In this document: positions 8,965-16,911 of the stretch, one piece after another
Position numbering within the stretch: the stretch's first letter is position 1
Layout of the letters: every line of letters starts with the position of its first letter
Assembly: GCF_040276065.1 (NCBI RefSeq)
Contig: NZ_JBELOI010000002.1
Coordinates: forward strand, 124,001-188,000
Direction of reading: 5' to 3'
DNA length: 64,000 nt
Origin: Castellaniella sp040276065
GTDB lineage: Bacteria > Pseudomonadota > Gammaproteobacteria > Burkholderiales > Burkholderiaceae_B
The notes under the pieces: generated by a model
What the model was told of the DNA's origin: nothing
The model's input: the letters and a program-made list of their open reading frames with translations, nothing else
Databases searched by the model: none
Position numbers and translations under genes: made by a program

Positions 8965-9660
8965 ATGGCGGGCAGAAAAGGAAAGCAGATGGAGGCGATC
9001 AGGATTTCCAGGCCGAAATCCTTGGCGGTGCTCGTGGCCGAGCGGCTGCGCGAGGCGATTTTCCGCACGGAGCTTTCGCTGGGCGAGGTGCTGTCCGAGG
9101 AGAAGATCGCGACGGCGATGAACGTGAGCCGCACGCCGGTGCGCGAGGCGCTGACTCTGTTACAACTGCAAGGCTTGATCACGATCGTTCCGCAAAGCGG
9201 CAGCATCGTCTTCAAGCCCGATGTCCAGGACATGGCCGAGTTGGTGCAGTACCGCCTGATGCTGGAAACCCAGGCGGCTCCGATGGCGCTCGAACATGAT
9301 CCGGCCGGTGCGTCCGCGGCCCTGGAGCAGGCGATCGGCATGATGGTCGAGGCGCGCGAGAACGAGGACGCGCTGAAATATGCCGACGCCGACCGCGTGT
9401 TCCACAAGGTGTTCTTCGACTATTGCGGCAACCATTATGTGCGCGAAGCCTACGAGATCTGCTCGGGCCGGGTGACGGCGCTGCGGGCCCATCTGTCGGA
9501 GGTCCTCGAGATGCATCGCGATCGCACCTTTGCCGAGCATCAGCGGATCGCCGAGGCTTTTGCCCAGGGCGACCGCGCGGCGCTGATCGGGGCGCTGAGC
9601 GGCCATATCGGCGCCATGGCGGGCAACTATACGCGCGCGCTCGACGCCTTGAAGAAATAA
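8965..9660 (+). CDS. GntR family regulator, FCD (FadR) subfamily
   Basis: This is a 231-residue DNA-binding transcription factor. An N-terminal winged helix-turn-helix (about 15-80) shows the GntR signature EEKIATAMNVSRTPVREAL. An all-helical FCD ligand-binding domain follows (about 90-220) with conserved acidic and histidine metal-site residues, including H..VFHKVF and the AEHQRIAEA / GHIGAM histidines. It sits just ahead of a TRAP-transporter operon on the same strand, separated by a terminator-like hairpin and a promoter with a palindrome. By analogy with this family it probably senses the transported acid or a metabolite and controls that operon. The ligand is unknown. Confidence 0.92.
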   Translation: MAGRKGKQMEAIRISRPKSLAVLVAERLREAIFRTELSLGEVLSEEKIATAMNVSRTPVREALTLLQLQGLITIVPQSGSIVFKPDVQDMAELVQYRLMLETQAAPMALEHDPAGASAALEQAIGMMVEARENEDALKYADADRVFHKVFFDYCGNHYVREAYEICSGRVTALRAHLSEVLEMHRDRTFAEHQRIAEAFAQGDRAALIGALSGHIGAMAGNYTRALDALKK

Positions 9661-9686
9661 TCCCTGGTGGTGTGTCTTCGCACGGG

Positions 9687-9714
9687 CCGGCCTCCCTCGG
9701 GAGCCCGGTCTTTT
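9687..9714 (+). terminator. Terminator-like hairpin after first GntR gene
   Basis: CCGG-C-CTCC, loop CTCG, GGAG-C-CCGG forms an eight-pair stem with one internal C/C mismatch, followed by TCTTTT. It lies 26 bases after the regulator's stop codon, so the regulator and the TRAP operon probably have separate transcripts. Confidence 0.55.
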
Positions 9715-9775
9715 GCCCTTTGCCGATACCCTGGCCAGCCGCCAGGCGCCGGCTGGGTTTTTGAGTGACGAAATA

Positions 9776-9809
9776 TTGATTGACATACAGTACCTCAGAT
9801 AATAATCTG
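9776..9809 (+). promoter_or_regulatory. Promoter with overlapping palindrome ahead of first TRAP operon
   Basis: Two overlapping sigma70-like arrangements are visible: TTGATT (9776-9781) - N16 - GATAAT (9798-9803), and TTGACA (9780-9785) - N15 - AATAAT (9801-9806). A palindrome CAGAT-AATA-ATCTG (9796-9809) covers the -10 region, a position where a bound repressor would block RNA polymerase. The likely binder is the GntR protein encoded just upstream; that link is inference. Confidence 0.5.
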
Positions 9810-9860
9810 TGCGCCTGGCGTCCCAGGGGGGGCGGACACGGGAATGACACAGGAGTAGAC

Positions 9861-10841
9861 ATGACAATGCGATTTGCAAAACTGGCTGCCGCGTGCGCCG
9901 CATGCTTGATCTCGACGAGCGCCCTCGCGGCCAATGCCATGGTTCTCAGGGTGGCGCATGCCATGCCCGAGAGCCACAGTTACCAGAAATGGGTGGAGGC
10001 GTTCCGCGCGGATCTCGACAAGCTGGCGCCCGGACGCATCGAGGTCAAAGTTTTCCCCAGTGCGCAGCTCGGCACCGAGACCGAATACCTCGAGGGCATG
10101 AAGCTGGGCACCCTGGACGGTGCCGTGGTGGGCCGCCACGGCCAGGTCGATCCGCGGCTGGACGTGCTGAACCTGCCCATGATCTTCCGCGACGAGGCAC
10201 ACAAGGACGCGGTCATGCGTTCGGGCTCGGCGCTGAACCAGCAACTGGACCAGATCATGTACGACAAGGGCTACAAGGTGCTGGGCTGGGGCGAGCTCGG
10301 TTTCCGGGACATCACGACCCGTGAAAAACCCGTGCGCAAGGCCTCCGATCTGGCCGGGATCGATATCCGCGTGCCTAATGTCGAGCCCTGGCTGTACGCC
10401 TTCAAACAATGGGGCGCCAATCCCACGCCCATGGATTTCTCGGAGGTCTATTCGGCCCTGCAGCAAGGGGTGATCAACGCCCAGGAGAACCCCCCCGAGA
10501 TCATCTACACCTCAAAGTTCTATGAGGTGCAGAAGTACATGAATCTGACCAATCATGCCAGCATTCCGTGCGAATTCATCGTGTCGCGCCGGTTCTGGGA
10601 GAAACTGCCTGCCGACCTGCAAGACGCGGTCATGAAGGCGGCGACCTCCAGCCGTGATGCACAGGTCCGCCTGTCGCGCGAGTCTAATGCGGGGCTCATC
10701 AGCCAGCTCAGCGAGAAAGGCATGACGATCGTCCAGGACGTGGATCGCGATTCCTTCCGCGAGGGCGCCAAAAAGACCTATGCCAAATACGGCGACGTGA
10801 TCGGGACGCCGCTGATCCAGGCCGTGGTCGACGCGAGGTAA
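9861..10841 (+). CDS. dctP: TRAP transporter solute-binding protein, DctP family
   Basis: This is the periplasmic receptor of a tripartite ATP-independent transporter (326 residues). A Sec signal peptide ends at about ALA-A (residue 23). The mature part has typical DctP features: PGRIEVKVFPSAQLG, DLAGIDIRVPN with the arginine expected to bind the substrate carboxylate, and QGVINAQENPPEII. The start at 9861 is chosen because AGGAG lies 5 bases upstream; ATG at 9867 is an alternative. It is the first gene of a tight operon with dctQ and dctM, so it captures an organic acid for sodium-coupled import. The specific ligand is unknown. Confidence 0.93.
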   Translation: MTMRFAKLAAACAACLISTSALAANAMVLRVAHAMPESHSYQKWVEAFRADLDKLAPGRIEVKVFPSAQLGTETEYLEGMKLGTLDGAVVGRHGQVDPRLDVLNLPMIFRDEAHKDAVMRSGSALNQQLDQIMYDKGYKVLGWGELGFRDITTREKPVRKASDLAGIDIRVPNVEPWLYAFKQWGANPTPMDFSEVYSALQQGVINAQENPPEIIYTSKFYEVQKYMNLTNHASIPCEFIVSRRFWEKLPADLQDAVMKAATSSRDAQVRLSRESNAGLISQLSEKGMTIVQDVDRDSFREGAKKTYAKYGDVIGTPLIQAVVDAR

Positions 10842-10844
10842 CCC

Positions 10845-11303
10845 ATGACGATGCTCTGCCGGGCCTTGCGGGTACTCGTGGGCTTGCTGATGGTGGCGCT
10901 GGTCTGCGTGGTCGCGCTGGGGATCTTCTATCGCTATGCGCTGCAGAATTCCCTGTACTGGGCCACCGAGGTGCCGAATTTCCTCATGGTCTGGATCGTG
11001 ATGCTCGGCAGCGTCGTCGCCTTCCACGAGCGGGGGCACATCGCCTTTACGCTGCTGGGCGAGACCCTGGGCGGGCGCGGCCAGGCCCTGCTCGAGTGCG
11101 TGGGGATTCTGGCGGTGCTGACGCTGCTGGCCGTGCTGGCGTATAGCGGCGCGATCGTGGTCGAGGACACGATGCACAGCCTCTCGGACGCCTTGCGGAT
11201 ACCCAAGGGCTACCTGTACGCGTGCCTGCCGCTGTGCGCGGTCCTCATGATGATCAGTGCGCTGGGCCAGCTGCGGTCCTCGGTACGTCGGCTGCGGAGC
11301 TAA
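10845..11303 (+). CDS. dctQ: TRAP transporter small permease, DctQ family
   Basis: This is the small membrane subunit of the TRAP transporter (152 residues) with four predicted helices (about 8-30, 42-62, 82-105, 122-142). The family motif region FYRYALQNSLYWATEVPNFL is present. It starts 3 bases after the dctP stop and ends 3 bases before dctM, so the three subunits are co-translated. It pairs with the large subunit in the inner membrane and docks the periplasmic receptor. Confidence 0.9.
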   Translation: MTMLCRALRVLVGLLMVALVCVVALGIFYRYALQNSLYWATEVPNFLMVWIVMLGSVVAFHERGHIAFTLLGETLGGRGQALLECVGILAVLTLLAVLAYSGAIVVEDTMHSLSDALRIPKGYLYACLPLCAVLMMISALGQLRSSVRRLRS

Positions 11304-11306
11304 ATC

Positions 11307-12584
11307 GTGATACTCACTCTTGCGCTCGTGTTCCTGGTCACGCTGGTGATCGGCGTGCCCATCGCCTTTGGCATGGGTTTCGCGGCGGTCGCCGCGATCT
11401 TCCTGGATGGCTCCTTTCCGCTCGAGATCGTGCCGCACAAGATGGTCAACGCGGTCAATTCCTTTCCCCTCGTGGCGGTGCCGCTGTTCATCCTGGCCGG
11501 GGCCCTGGCGGGAGAGACCAGCATCGCCGGCCGTCTGGTGCGCTTTGCCGACGCTTTGCTGGGACATATCCGCGGCGGGCTGGGGCACGTCAATGTGGCG
11601 TCGTCGATTTTCTTCGGCGGCATTTCGGGCTCGGCCGTGGCCGATACGGCGGCGATCGGCAGCCTGATGATCCCGGCGATGGAAAAGCAAGGGTATTCGC
11701 GCCGCGACGCCGGGGCCATTACCATCTGCTCCTCGCCCATCGGCATTCTGATCCCGCCCAGCATTCCCATGGTGCTCTACGGCGTGACGGTCAGCTCGTC
11801 GATCGGCGCCCTGTTCCTGGCGGGCCTGGTGCCGGGCGTCCTGACTGGCCTCATGCTGATGGGCGCGGTCTATGCCATGTCCAGGAAAAAGGGCTGGCCC
11901 CAGCGGGCGCAGCGCGCGCCCTTGCCCGAGCTGTGGACGGCATTTCGCGAGGCGATCCTGTCGCTGCTGCTGCCGGTCTTTCTGCTGGGCGCGATCGTCA
12001 CCGGCCTGACCACCGCGACCGAGGCCGGGGTGATCGGCGTGGTCTATGCCTTCATCCTGGGCGGCTTTGTCTACAAGGACTATCCCCTCAAGGATTTCTT
12101 CCGGATCTTTGTGGACTCCGCCGTCAATACGGCGATTCCGGTCTTTGTGCTGTCGGCGACGTCGGTGGCGGCCTGGATCGTCGCCGTGGAGCAGTTTCCC
12201 CAGGCACTGGTGGGTTTCTACGAGGCCATGGATCTGGGCAAGATCGCGGTGCTGCTGACGATCAACGTCTTTCTCCTGCTCGTCGGCATGGTGATGGACC
12301 TGGTGCCGGCCCTCATCCTGTTTGCGCCCATTCTGCTGCCCGTGGCGCAGGCGGTCGGGGTCGATCCCATCCAGTTCGGCGTGATCATGGTGATGAATCT
12401 GGGCGTCGGCCTGGTGACCCCGCCCGTGGGCAATTGCCTGTATTTGGGGGCGGTGATCGCCAAGGTGGATCTGCCATCCCTGGTGCGCGCCTCGTTGCCC
12501 TTCCTGGCCGTGAACCTGCTCACGCTGCTGATGGTGACATACCTGCCGCAGATCAGCCTGTTCCTGCCCTCGCTATTTTATTGA
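11307..12584 (+). CDS. dctM: TRAP transporter large permease, DctM family
   Basis: This is the large, transport-conducting TRAP subunit (425 residues), with about a dozen membrane segments arranged as two inverted halves. Family features include the FPLVAVPLFILAG, FFGGISGSAVADTAAIGSLM and SSPIGILIPPSIPMVLYGV motifs, and VTPPVGNCLYLG in the second half. The start is a GTG at 11307 with GGAG just upstream. The protein uses an ion gradient rather than ATP. Length and motifs are complete. Confidence 0.94.
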   Translation: MILTLALVFLVTLVIGVPIAFGMGFAAVAAIFLDGSFPLEIVPHKMVNAVNSFPLVAVPLFILAGALAGETSIAGRLVRFADALLGHIRGGLGHVNVASSIFFGGISGSAVADTAAIGSLMIPAMEKQGYSRRDAGAITICSSPIGILIPPSIPMVLYGVTVSSSIGALFLAGLVPGVLTGLMLMGAVYAMSRKKGWPQRAQRAPLPELWTAFREAILSLLLPVFLLGAIVTGLTTATEAGVIGVVYAFILGGFVYKDYPLKDFFRIFVDSAVNTAIPVFVLSATSVAAWIVAVEQFPQALVGFYEAMDLGKIAVLLTINVFLLLVGMVMDLVPALILFAPILLPVAQAVGVDPIQFGVIMVMNLGVGLVTPPVGNCLYLGAVIAKVDLPSLVRASLPFLAVNLLTLLMVTYLPQISLFLPSLFY

Positions 12585-12618
12585 ACGCTATCGTCGAACC
12601 CTCGAAGGAGAACATTCC

Positions 12619-13326
12619 ATGGCCGGCTTGTTTGGTCGCGGTGTATTGGTCAATTGGGGAGGCGTTCAGGCCGCCTCCGAGGCGGATTACAACGCCTGGC
12701 ACAGTCTGGAGCACATGCCCGAACGTTTGTCCGTGCCCGGGTTCAGGCGCGGCCGGCGCTGCGAGGCCGTGACCGGAACGCCGGAGTCCCTGCGCTATTT
12801 CATGATGTACGAGGCGGACGATCCCCAGGTGTTCGTTTCCGCGCCCTACCTGGCGCGGCTCAACGATCCGACACCCTGGACGCGGCGCATCCTGTCGGTC
12901 TACATCGCGCCCTCGCGCACGGTGTGCGAGGTGGTGGCGAGCACGGGTCACGGCACCGGCGGATGGCTGGCGACCCTACAGTTCGGGCAGGGTGCGTCCG
13001 CGTTGCCCGGCGAGGACTGGCTGGTCTCGCGGATGCGCGAGGTGGTGGGTCTGCCCGGCATCCTGGGCGCCCACGTCCTGCGCGGCGATGCGCGCCTGGG
13101 GCAGCAGCCCACCGCCGAAAAGGCATTTCGCGAAAGCGGTGGCGAGCCCGACCGCACCGTGGCGCTGGCGCTGCTGATCGATGGTATGAATCGGGCGCGC
13201 ACCCAGGCGGCCCTGGATGGGGCCATGGGCGCGCTGACCGACGCGCAGCGCCGCTGCGCGGTGGCCACTCTGTATTACACGCAGCACGTGCTCGCGGACG
13301 CCGATGTGGCGCCGGAGGCGCAATGA
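12619..13326 (+). CDS. Dimeric alpha/beta-barrel (EthD-like) protein of unknown function
   Basis: This is a 235-residue soluble protein with no signal peptide. The N-terminal half contains YNAWHSLEHMPERLSVPGF (residues 29-47), typical of ferredoxin-like dimeric alpha/beta-barrel proteins such as the EthD group. The second half appears to repeat the same fold loosely (HVLRGD and ALALLIDG beta strands), so one chain may form an intramolecular barrel. A strong AAGGAG lies at 12605-12610. The gene sits between the TRAP permease and two NAD(P)-dependent enzymes; its stop overlaps the next start (ATGA). It may be an enzyme or metabolite-binding protein of the same pathway; no catalytic role can be assigned. 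Confidence 0.7.
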   Translation: MAGLFGRGVLVNWGGVQAASEADYNAWHSLEHMPERLSVPGFRRGRRCEAVTGTPESLRYFMMYEADDPQVFVSAPYLARLNDPTPWTRRILSVYIAPSRTVCEVVASTGHGTGGWLATLQFGQGASALPGEDWLVSRMREVVGLPGILGAHVLRGDARLGQQPTAEKAFRESGGEPDRTVALALLIDGMNRARTQAALDGAMGALTDAQRRCAVATLYYTQHVLADADVAPEAQ

Positions 13327-14228
13327 AGGTGTTGCTGACGGGGGGCGGCGGCTTCATCGGCGCCTGGATCGCCCGGCGGTTGGCCGCCCGCGGCATGGCG
13401 CTGCGCATTCTCGATCTGCGCGCGCGGCGCGAGACCATCGACCTGGTCTGCGGCCCGGCGGTCGCCGATGCGGCCGAGTGGGTGGAGGCCGACGTTGCCG
13501 ACACCGCCGCGGTGCGCGCGGCCGCGCGCGGCTGCGATGCGCTGATCCACCTGGCGGGCATGCTGACCCCCTGCTGCCGGGCTGACCCCGTCCTGGGCGC
13601 GAAAGTCAATCTGATCGGCCTGCTCAATGCGTTCCTGGCCGCACGGTCCGAGGGCATTGACCGGGTGCTGTACATGAGCAGCGCGGGCGTGTTCGGACCC
13701 GACGGCGGGGAAGCGCCGCGCCCCACCACGCACTACGGGGCGTTCAAGCTCGCGGGTGAGCGTTGCGCGGCGGCATTCTGGGAGGACGATCGCATCCCCA
13801 GCATCGGGTTTCGGCCCTACGTGGTCTATGGCCTGGGCCGCGAAGACGGCCTGTCGGCAGGGCCCAGCCTGGCCTGCCGCGCGGCGGCCCGGGGCTTGCC
13901 CTACACCATTCCGTTCACGGGGGAATTCGACGTCATTCATGCGGATGATGTCGCCGCGGCCTTCGAAATCGCCCTGGCGGCGCCGGTGTCGCAGGCGCAC
14001 CATATCGACCTCCTGGGCGAGCGGGCGCGAGCCGAGGACGTCATCGAGGCGATCCGCGGGGCTGTGCCGCAGGCCGCAATCACCGCCAAGGGGCCGCCGA
14101 TGCCGATCCGGCTGCCCGGCTATCCCACGGGCCCGCAGGGGCTGCTGGCGGGCTGGTCGCCCCGGCCTCTGGCGCTCGGGGTGGCTCAGACGATCGACGC
14201 CTATCGGCGGGTGGATGACGCGAGATGA
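13323..14228 (+). CDS. NAD-dependent epimerase/dehydratase family protein
   Basis: This is a 301-residue extended short-chain dehydrogenase. The Rossmann motif TGGGGFIGAW (residues 6-15), an LIHLAG segment, the catalytic YMSSAGVFG serine region and YGAFKLAGE (YxxxK) are all present. The start at 13323 overlaps the previous stop as ATGA and begins the conserved MKVLLTGG; longer in-frame upstream codons lie in the previous gene. It would oxidise or epimerise a sugar-like or hydroxy-acid substrate using NAD(P). With the following SDR it probably processes the compound taken up by the DctPQM system. The exact reaction is unknown. Confidence 0.88.
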   Translation: MKVLLTGGGGFIGAWIARRLAARGMALRILDLRARRETIDLVCGPAVADAAEWVEADVADTAAVRAAARGCDALIHLAGMLTPCCRADPVLGAKVNLIGLLNAFLAARSEGIDRVLYMSSAGVFGPDGGEAPRPTTHYGAFKLAGERCAAAFWEDDRIPSIGFRPYVVYGLGREDGLSAGPSLACRAAARGLPYTIPFTGEFDVIHADDVAAAFEIALAAPVSQAHHIDLLGERARAEDVIEAIRGAVPQAAITAKGPPMPIRLPGYPTGPQGLLAGWSPRPLALGVAQTIDAYRRVDDAR

Positions 14229-14974
14229 GGGCAGGTGACATGAGACTGGCGGATCAGGTGGCTATCGTAACCGGCGGGGTGCGAGGGGTCGGGCGCGGCA
14301 TTGCGCAACGGCTGGCGCAAGACGGGGCGCGGGTGGTGCTCTGGGACCTCGATTGCGCGGGGTTCGACGCGGCGGAGGCGGGCTTTGCGCCCGCCTGGAC
14401 GGATCAGGTGGATGTTGCCGACGAGGGGTCGGTGGCCCGGGGAATGCAGCGCGTGCTCGACGACCTGGGCCGCGTGGACATTCTCGTCAATAATGCCGGG
14501 ATCAACGGCCGGGTCGCGGACGTGGAGGACTACAGCCTCCAGGAATGGCAGCGGGTGCTGCGCGTGAATCTGGACGGGGTTTTCCTGTGCTGCCGCGTGG
14601 CCGTGCCCGCCATGCGGGCACGGGGCTATGGACGCATCGTGAACGTCGCCTCGATCGCGGGCAAGGAGGGGGTGCCGGGGATTGCCGCCTACGCGGCGTC
14701 CAAGGCCGGGGTGATCGGCCTGACCAAATCCCTGGCCCGCGAGCTGATCGATACTGGAATCCTGGTCAATTGTCTGGCGCCGGTCATGGTTGAAACGGAT
14801 CTGCTTAAGCAGATGACGCCCGAGCATATCGAGCGTAGCAAGGCCAAGATTCCGATGGGCCGCCTGCTGCGGATCCCGGAGCTGGCGGCCGTGGCGGCGT
14901 TCGCGGCCAGCCCGGAGTGCTCGTTCACGACGGGCTTTACCTTCGACGCTTCGGGCGGCCGGGCGACCTACTGA
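14225..14974 (+). CDS. Short-chain dehydrogenase/reductase (classical SDR)
   Basis: This is a 249-residue classical SDR. It has the cofactor motif TGGVRGVGRGIA (about residues 16-27), NNAG (about 89-92), the catalytic serine in NVASIAG and YAASK (YxxxK, about 157-161). An acidic residue after beta-2 (LWDLD) suggests NAD rather than NADP. It overlaps the preceding stop by ATGA; an internal ATG at 14240, preceded by AGGTGA, is an alternative start that would remove five residues. It is the last gene of the first TRAP operon. Homologues oxidise secondary alcohols of sugars, polyols or hydroxy acids. Confidence 0.9.
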   Translation: MRAGDMRLADQVAIVTGGVRGVGRGIAQRLAQDGARVVLWDLDCAGFDAAEAGFAPAWTDQVDVADEGSVARGMQRVLDDLGRVDILVNNAGINGRVADVEDYSLQEWQRVLRVNLDGVFLCCRVAVPAMRARGYGRIVNVASIAGKEGVPGIAAYAASKAGVIGLTKSLARELIDTGILVNCLAPVMVETDLLKQMTPEHIERSKAKIPMGRLLRIPELAAVAAFAASPECSFTTGFTFDASGGRATY

Positions 14975-14984
14975 GCGAGCAGCC

Positions 14985-15746
14985 TCAGGGCTCGGTGAAG
15001 TGGACCAGCCGCCGGTAGGAGCTCTCGAGGTGCGCGCGCATGGCGCCGGAGGCGGCCTGCGCGTCGCCCTTTTCCAGCGCCTCGATGATGACCGAGTGCT
15101 CCGCGTAGGCCTCGGTGGTCACCTCGGTGTGGAATCTGAGGCGAAAAATGTGCATGTGGACGTGAAGCCGCGCCAGGGTTTCGGCGATCAGCGGATTGCC
15201 GCTGGTTTCGGCCAGCAGCGCGTGGAATTCTGAGTCGTTGTCGGCGAAACGATTGTAGAAGGCGCGTTGGTCGCCGTCGGGGTCCGGCTGCATGTCCTGC
15301 GACAGTTGGCGCAACTGCTCGAGGATGGCGGGCGTCATGTGGCGGGCCGCCTTGCTGGCGGCGTAGGGTTCCAGCAGCAGCCGCAGCTCATAGAGGGTTT
15401 CGAACTGGGTGCGGTTGAGCTTGGGCACCGCACAATAGCCAACGAGGTGCTGCTTGGTGACCAGCCCGGTGGCCTCCAGCATGCTCAGCGCCTCGCGGAT
15501 GGGCGTCTGCGAGACGCCCAGCTCGCGCGCCAGGCTGTCGATCGAGATGTGGGCGTCAGGCGCGATCTTCAGCGCCATGATGTCCGCGCGGATGCGCGCG
15601 TAGACCTCGTCGACCAGCCCGGAGGGTCGCCTGATCTTGCCCCTGGCGGGACCACCATCGGGCTTTGCCCGGGCGCTTTTACGCGGCGCCTTGCCCGCGT
15701 CCGAGGCCGGTTTCCCGGGTTCCATATCGTTGAGTCGCTTGCTCAT
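14985..15746 (-). CDS. GntR family regulator, FCD subfamily (divergent from second TRAP operon)
   Basis: This is a 253-residue regulator. A basic, low-complexity N-terminal extension (about 1-38, rich in Lys/Arg/Pro) precedes the winged helix-turn-helix (about 42-110), with LARELGVSQTPIREALSMLE as the recognition region. An FCD domain of helices follows (about 120-245). It is transcribed away from the second TRAP operon and shares a 159-base control region holding a strong promoter and two inverted repeats. It is therefore the best candidate for local control of 15906-27701. Its 3' end meets the SDR gene tail to tail. The effector is unknown, presumably the imported acid or an intermediate. 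Confidence 0.92.
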   Translation of the reverse strand: MSKRLNDMEPGKPASDAGKAPRKSARAKPDGGPARGKIRRPSGLVDEVYARIRADIMALKIAPDAHISIDSLARELGVSQTPIREALSMLEATGLVTKQHLVGYCAVPKLNRTQFETLYELRLLLEPYAASKAARHMTPAILEQLRQLSQDMQPDPDGDQRAFYNRFADNDSEFHALLAETSGNPLIAETLARLHVHMHIFRLRFHTEVTTEAYAEHSVIIEALEKGDAQAASGAMRAHLESSYRRLVHFTEP

Positions 15747-15767
15747 ATCAACCCTCTATTTTATTCC

Positions 15768-15782
15768 GGAACTTTTCGTTCC
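15768..15782. promoter_or_regulatory. Inverted repeat in the divergent GntR/TRAP control region
   Basis: GGAAC-TTTTC-GTTCC is a 5-bp-arm inverted repeat, 22 bases upstream of the regulator's start codon and 17 bases upstream of the TRAP operon's -35. It could be a second operator or an autoregulatory site for the divergent GntR gene. This is inference from position and symmetry. Confidence 0.35.
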
Positions 15783-15798
15783 CGGGAGTACCCACCTA

Positions 15799-15827
15799 TT
15801 GACAAAGGGATTTCACATCCATATAGT
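15799..15827 (+). promoter_or_regulatory. Sigma70 promoter of the second TRAP/hyu operon
   Basis: A perfect TTGACA (15799-15804) is followed by exactly 17 bases and TATAGT (15822-15827; 5 of 6). This is the best promoter match seen in the window. Transcription should start around 15834-15836, about 70 bases before the dctP start codon. Confidence 0.75.
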
Positions 15828-15835
15828 TCTCCCTA

Positions 15836-15856
15836 TATCGTATAGGATATACGATA
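15836..15856 (+). promoter_or_regulatory. Probable GntR operator at the transcription start
   Basis: TATCGTAT-AGGAT-ATACGATA is an inverted repeat with perfect 8-bp arms and a 5-bp spacer, located where transcription from the adjacent promoter should begin. GTAT...ATAC half-sites resemble known FCD-type GntR operators. Binding here would repress by blocking initiation. The divergent regulator at 14985-15746 is the natural candidate; binding has not been shown. Confidence 0.6.
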
Positions 15857-15905
15857 GAAACGCTGGAAACAATACACCCAGATCATCGAAACAGGAGACA
15901 AAATC

Positions 15906-16880
15906 ATGAAGGCGAAGATCTACGGATGCGTCCTGAGCGCCCTTTTGTGCGGGGCGGGTCCCGTGGCCGCGCAGGTCCAGTGGGACATGCCCACGGCCTA
16001 TTCGGCGAATAATTTCCACACGACCAATATCGAGCAGTTCGCGCGCGACGTCGAGGCCGCCACCGACGGCAAACTCAAGATCACCGTCCACAACAGCGCC
16101 TCACTGTTCAAGGCGACCGAGATCAAGCGGGCCGTGCAGACCGGCCAGGCCCAGATCGGCGAGATCCTGTTGTCGAACTTCACCAACGAGGATCCGATCT
16201 ACGGACTGGATACCATCCCATTCGTTGCGACCGACTATGCGGCGGGCCGCAAGCTGCGCGATGCCGCCCAGCCCGCACTGGACCAGCGCTTCGCCCGGCA
16301 AGGCATGAAGCTCCTGTTTTCGGTCCCCTGGCCGCTGAACGGCATATACAGCGTCAAGGCCCTCAATTCGGGTTCCGATCTCAAGGGCGTGAAGTGGCGC
16401 GCCTACAACCCGGTCAGCGGGCGCATGGCTGAACTACTCGAGGCTCAGCCGGTGACGATCCAGGCCGCCGAGCTGTCCCAGGCCCTGGCCACAGGCGCGG
16501 TCGAGGCGTTCATCACCTCGAGCGCGGCAGGCCATGACAGCAAGGTCTGGGAGCAGGTCAAGTATTTCTACAACAGCAATATCTCGATGCCCAAGAACTT
16601 CGTCATCGTCAGCCAGAAGGCGTTCGACGCCCTCGATGAGCCCACCCGCGCCGCGCTGCTCAAGGCCGCCGCCGAGGCCCAGGAGCGCGGCTGGCGCACC
16701 AGCGAGGAAAAGAACCAGTGGTACCTGGAGCAGCTGGCCGCCCACGGCATGACTGTCGAGGCGCCAAGCCCGCAATTCAAGGCGGATCTGCAAAAGGTCG
16801 GCGACACCATGCTGGACGAATGGATGGCTCAGGCCGGTCCGGACGGCAAGACCATCATCGATGCCTACCGCTCGAACTGA
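15906..16880 (+). CDS. dctP: TRAP transporter solute-binding protein, DctP family
   Basis: This is the periplasmic receptor of the second DctPQM system (324 residues). A Sec signal peptide ends at about VAA-Q (residue 22). The mature protein has DctP features: NSASLFKATEIKRAVQTGQ, an arginine in GVKWRAYNP at the position that usually binds a carboxylate, and ALATGAVEAFI. It differs clearly from the first DctP of the window in sequence, so a different ligand is likely. AGGAG (15894-15898) lies just ahead of the start. It is the first gene of an operon that continues through hyuA/hyuB to the aldehyde dehydrogenase. Confidence 0.92.
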   Translation: MKAKIYGCVLSALLCGAGPVAAQVQWDMPTAYSANNFHTTNIEQFARDVEAATDGKLKITVHNSASLFKATEIKRAVQTGQAQIGEILLSNFTNEDPIYGLDTIPFVATDYAAGRKLRDAAQPALDQRFARQGMKLLFSVPWPLNGIYSVKALNSGSDLKGVKWRAYNPVSGRMAELLEAQPVTIQAAELSQALATGAVEAFITSSAAGHDSKVWEQVKYFYNSNISMPKNFVIVSQKAFDALDEPTRAALLKAAAEAQERGWRTSEEKNQWYLEQLAAHGMTVEAPSPQFKADLQKVGDTMLDEWMAQAGPDGKTIIDAYRSN

Positions 16881-16911
16881 GCCATGTGGCAATCATCGGA
16901 AGGGTGACGGA

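Noticed and set aside
9780..9860. Upstream extension of the first dctP from TTG at 9780
   Set aside because: The TTG is part of a TTGACA promoter element and the extension has no signal peptide; 9861 has both a ribosome site and a signal peptide.
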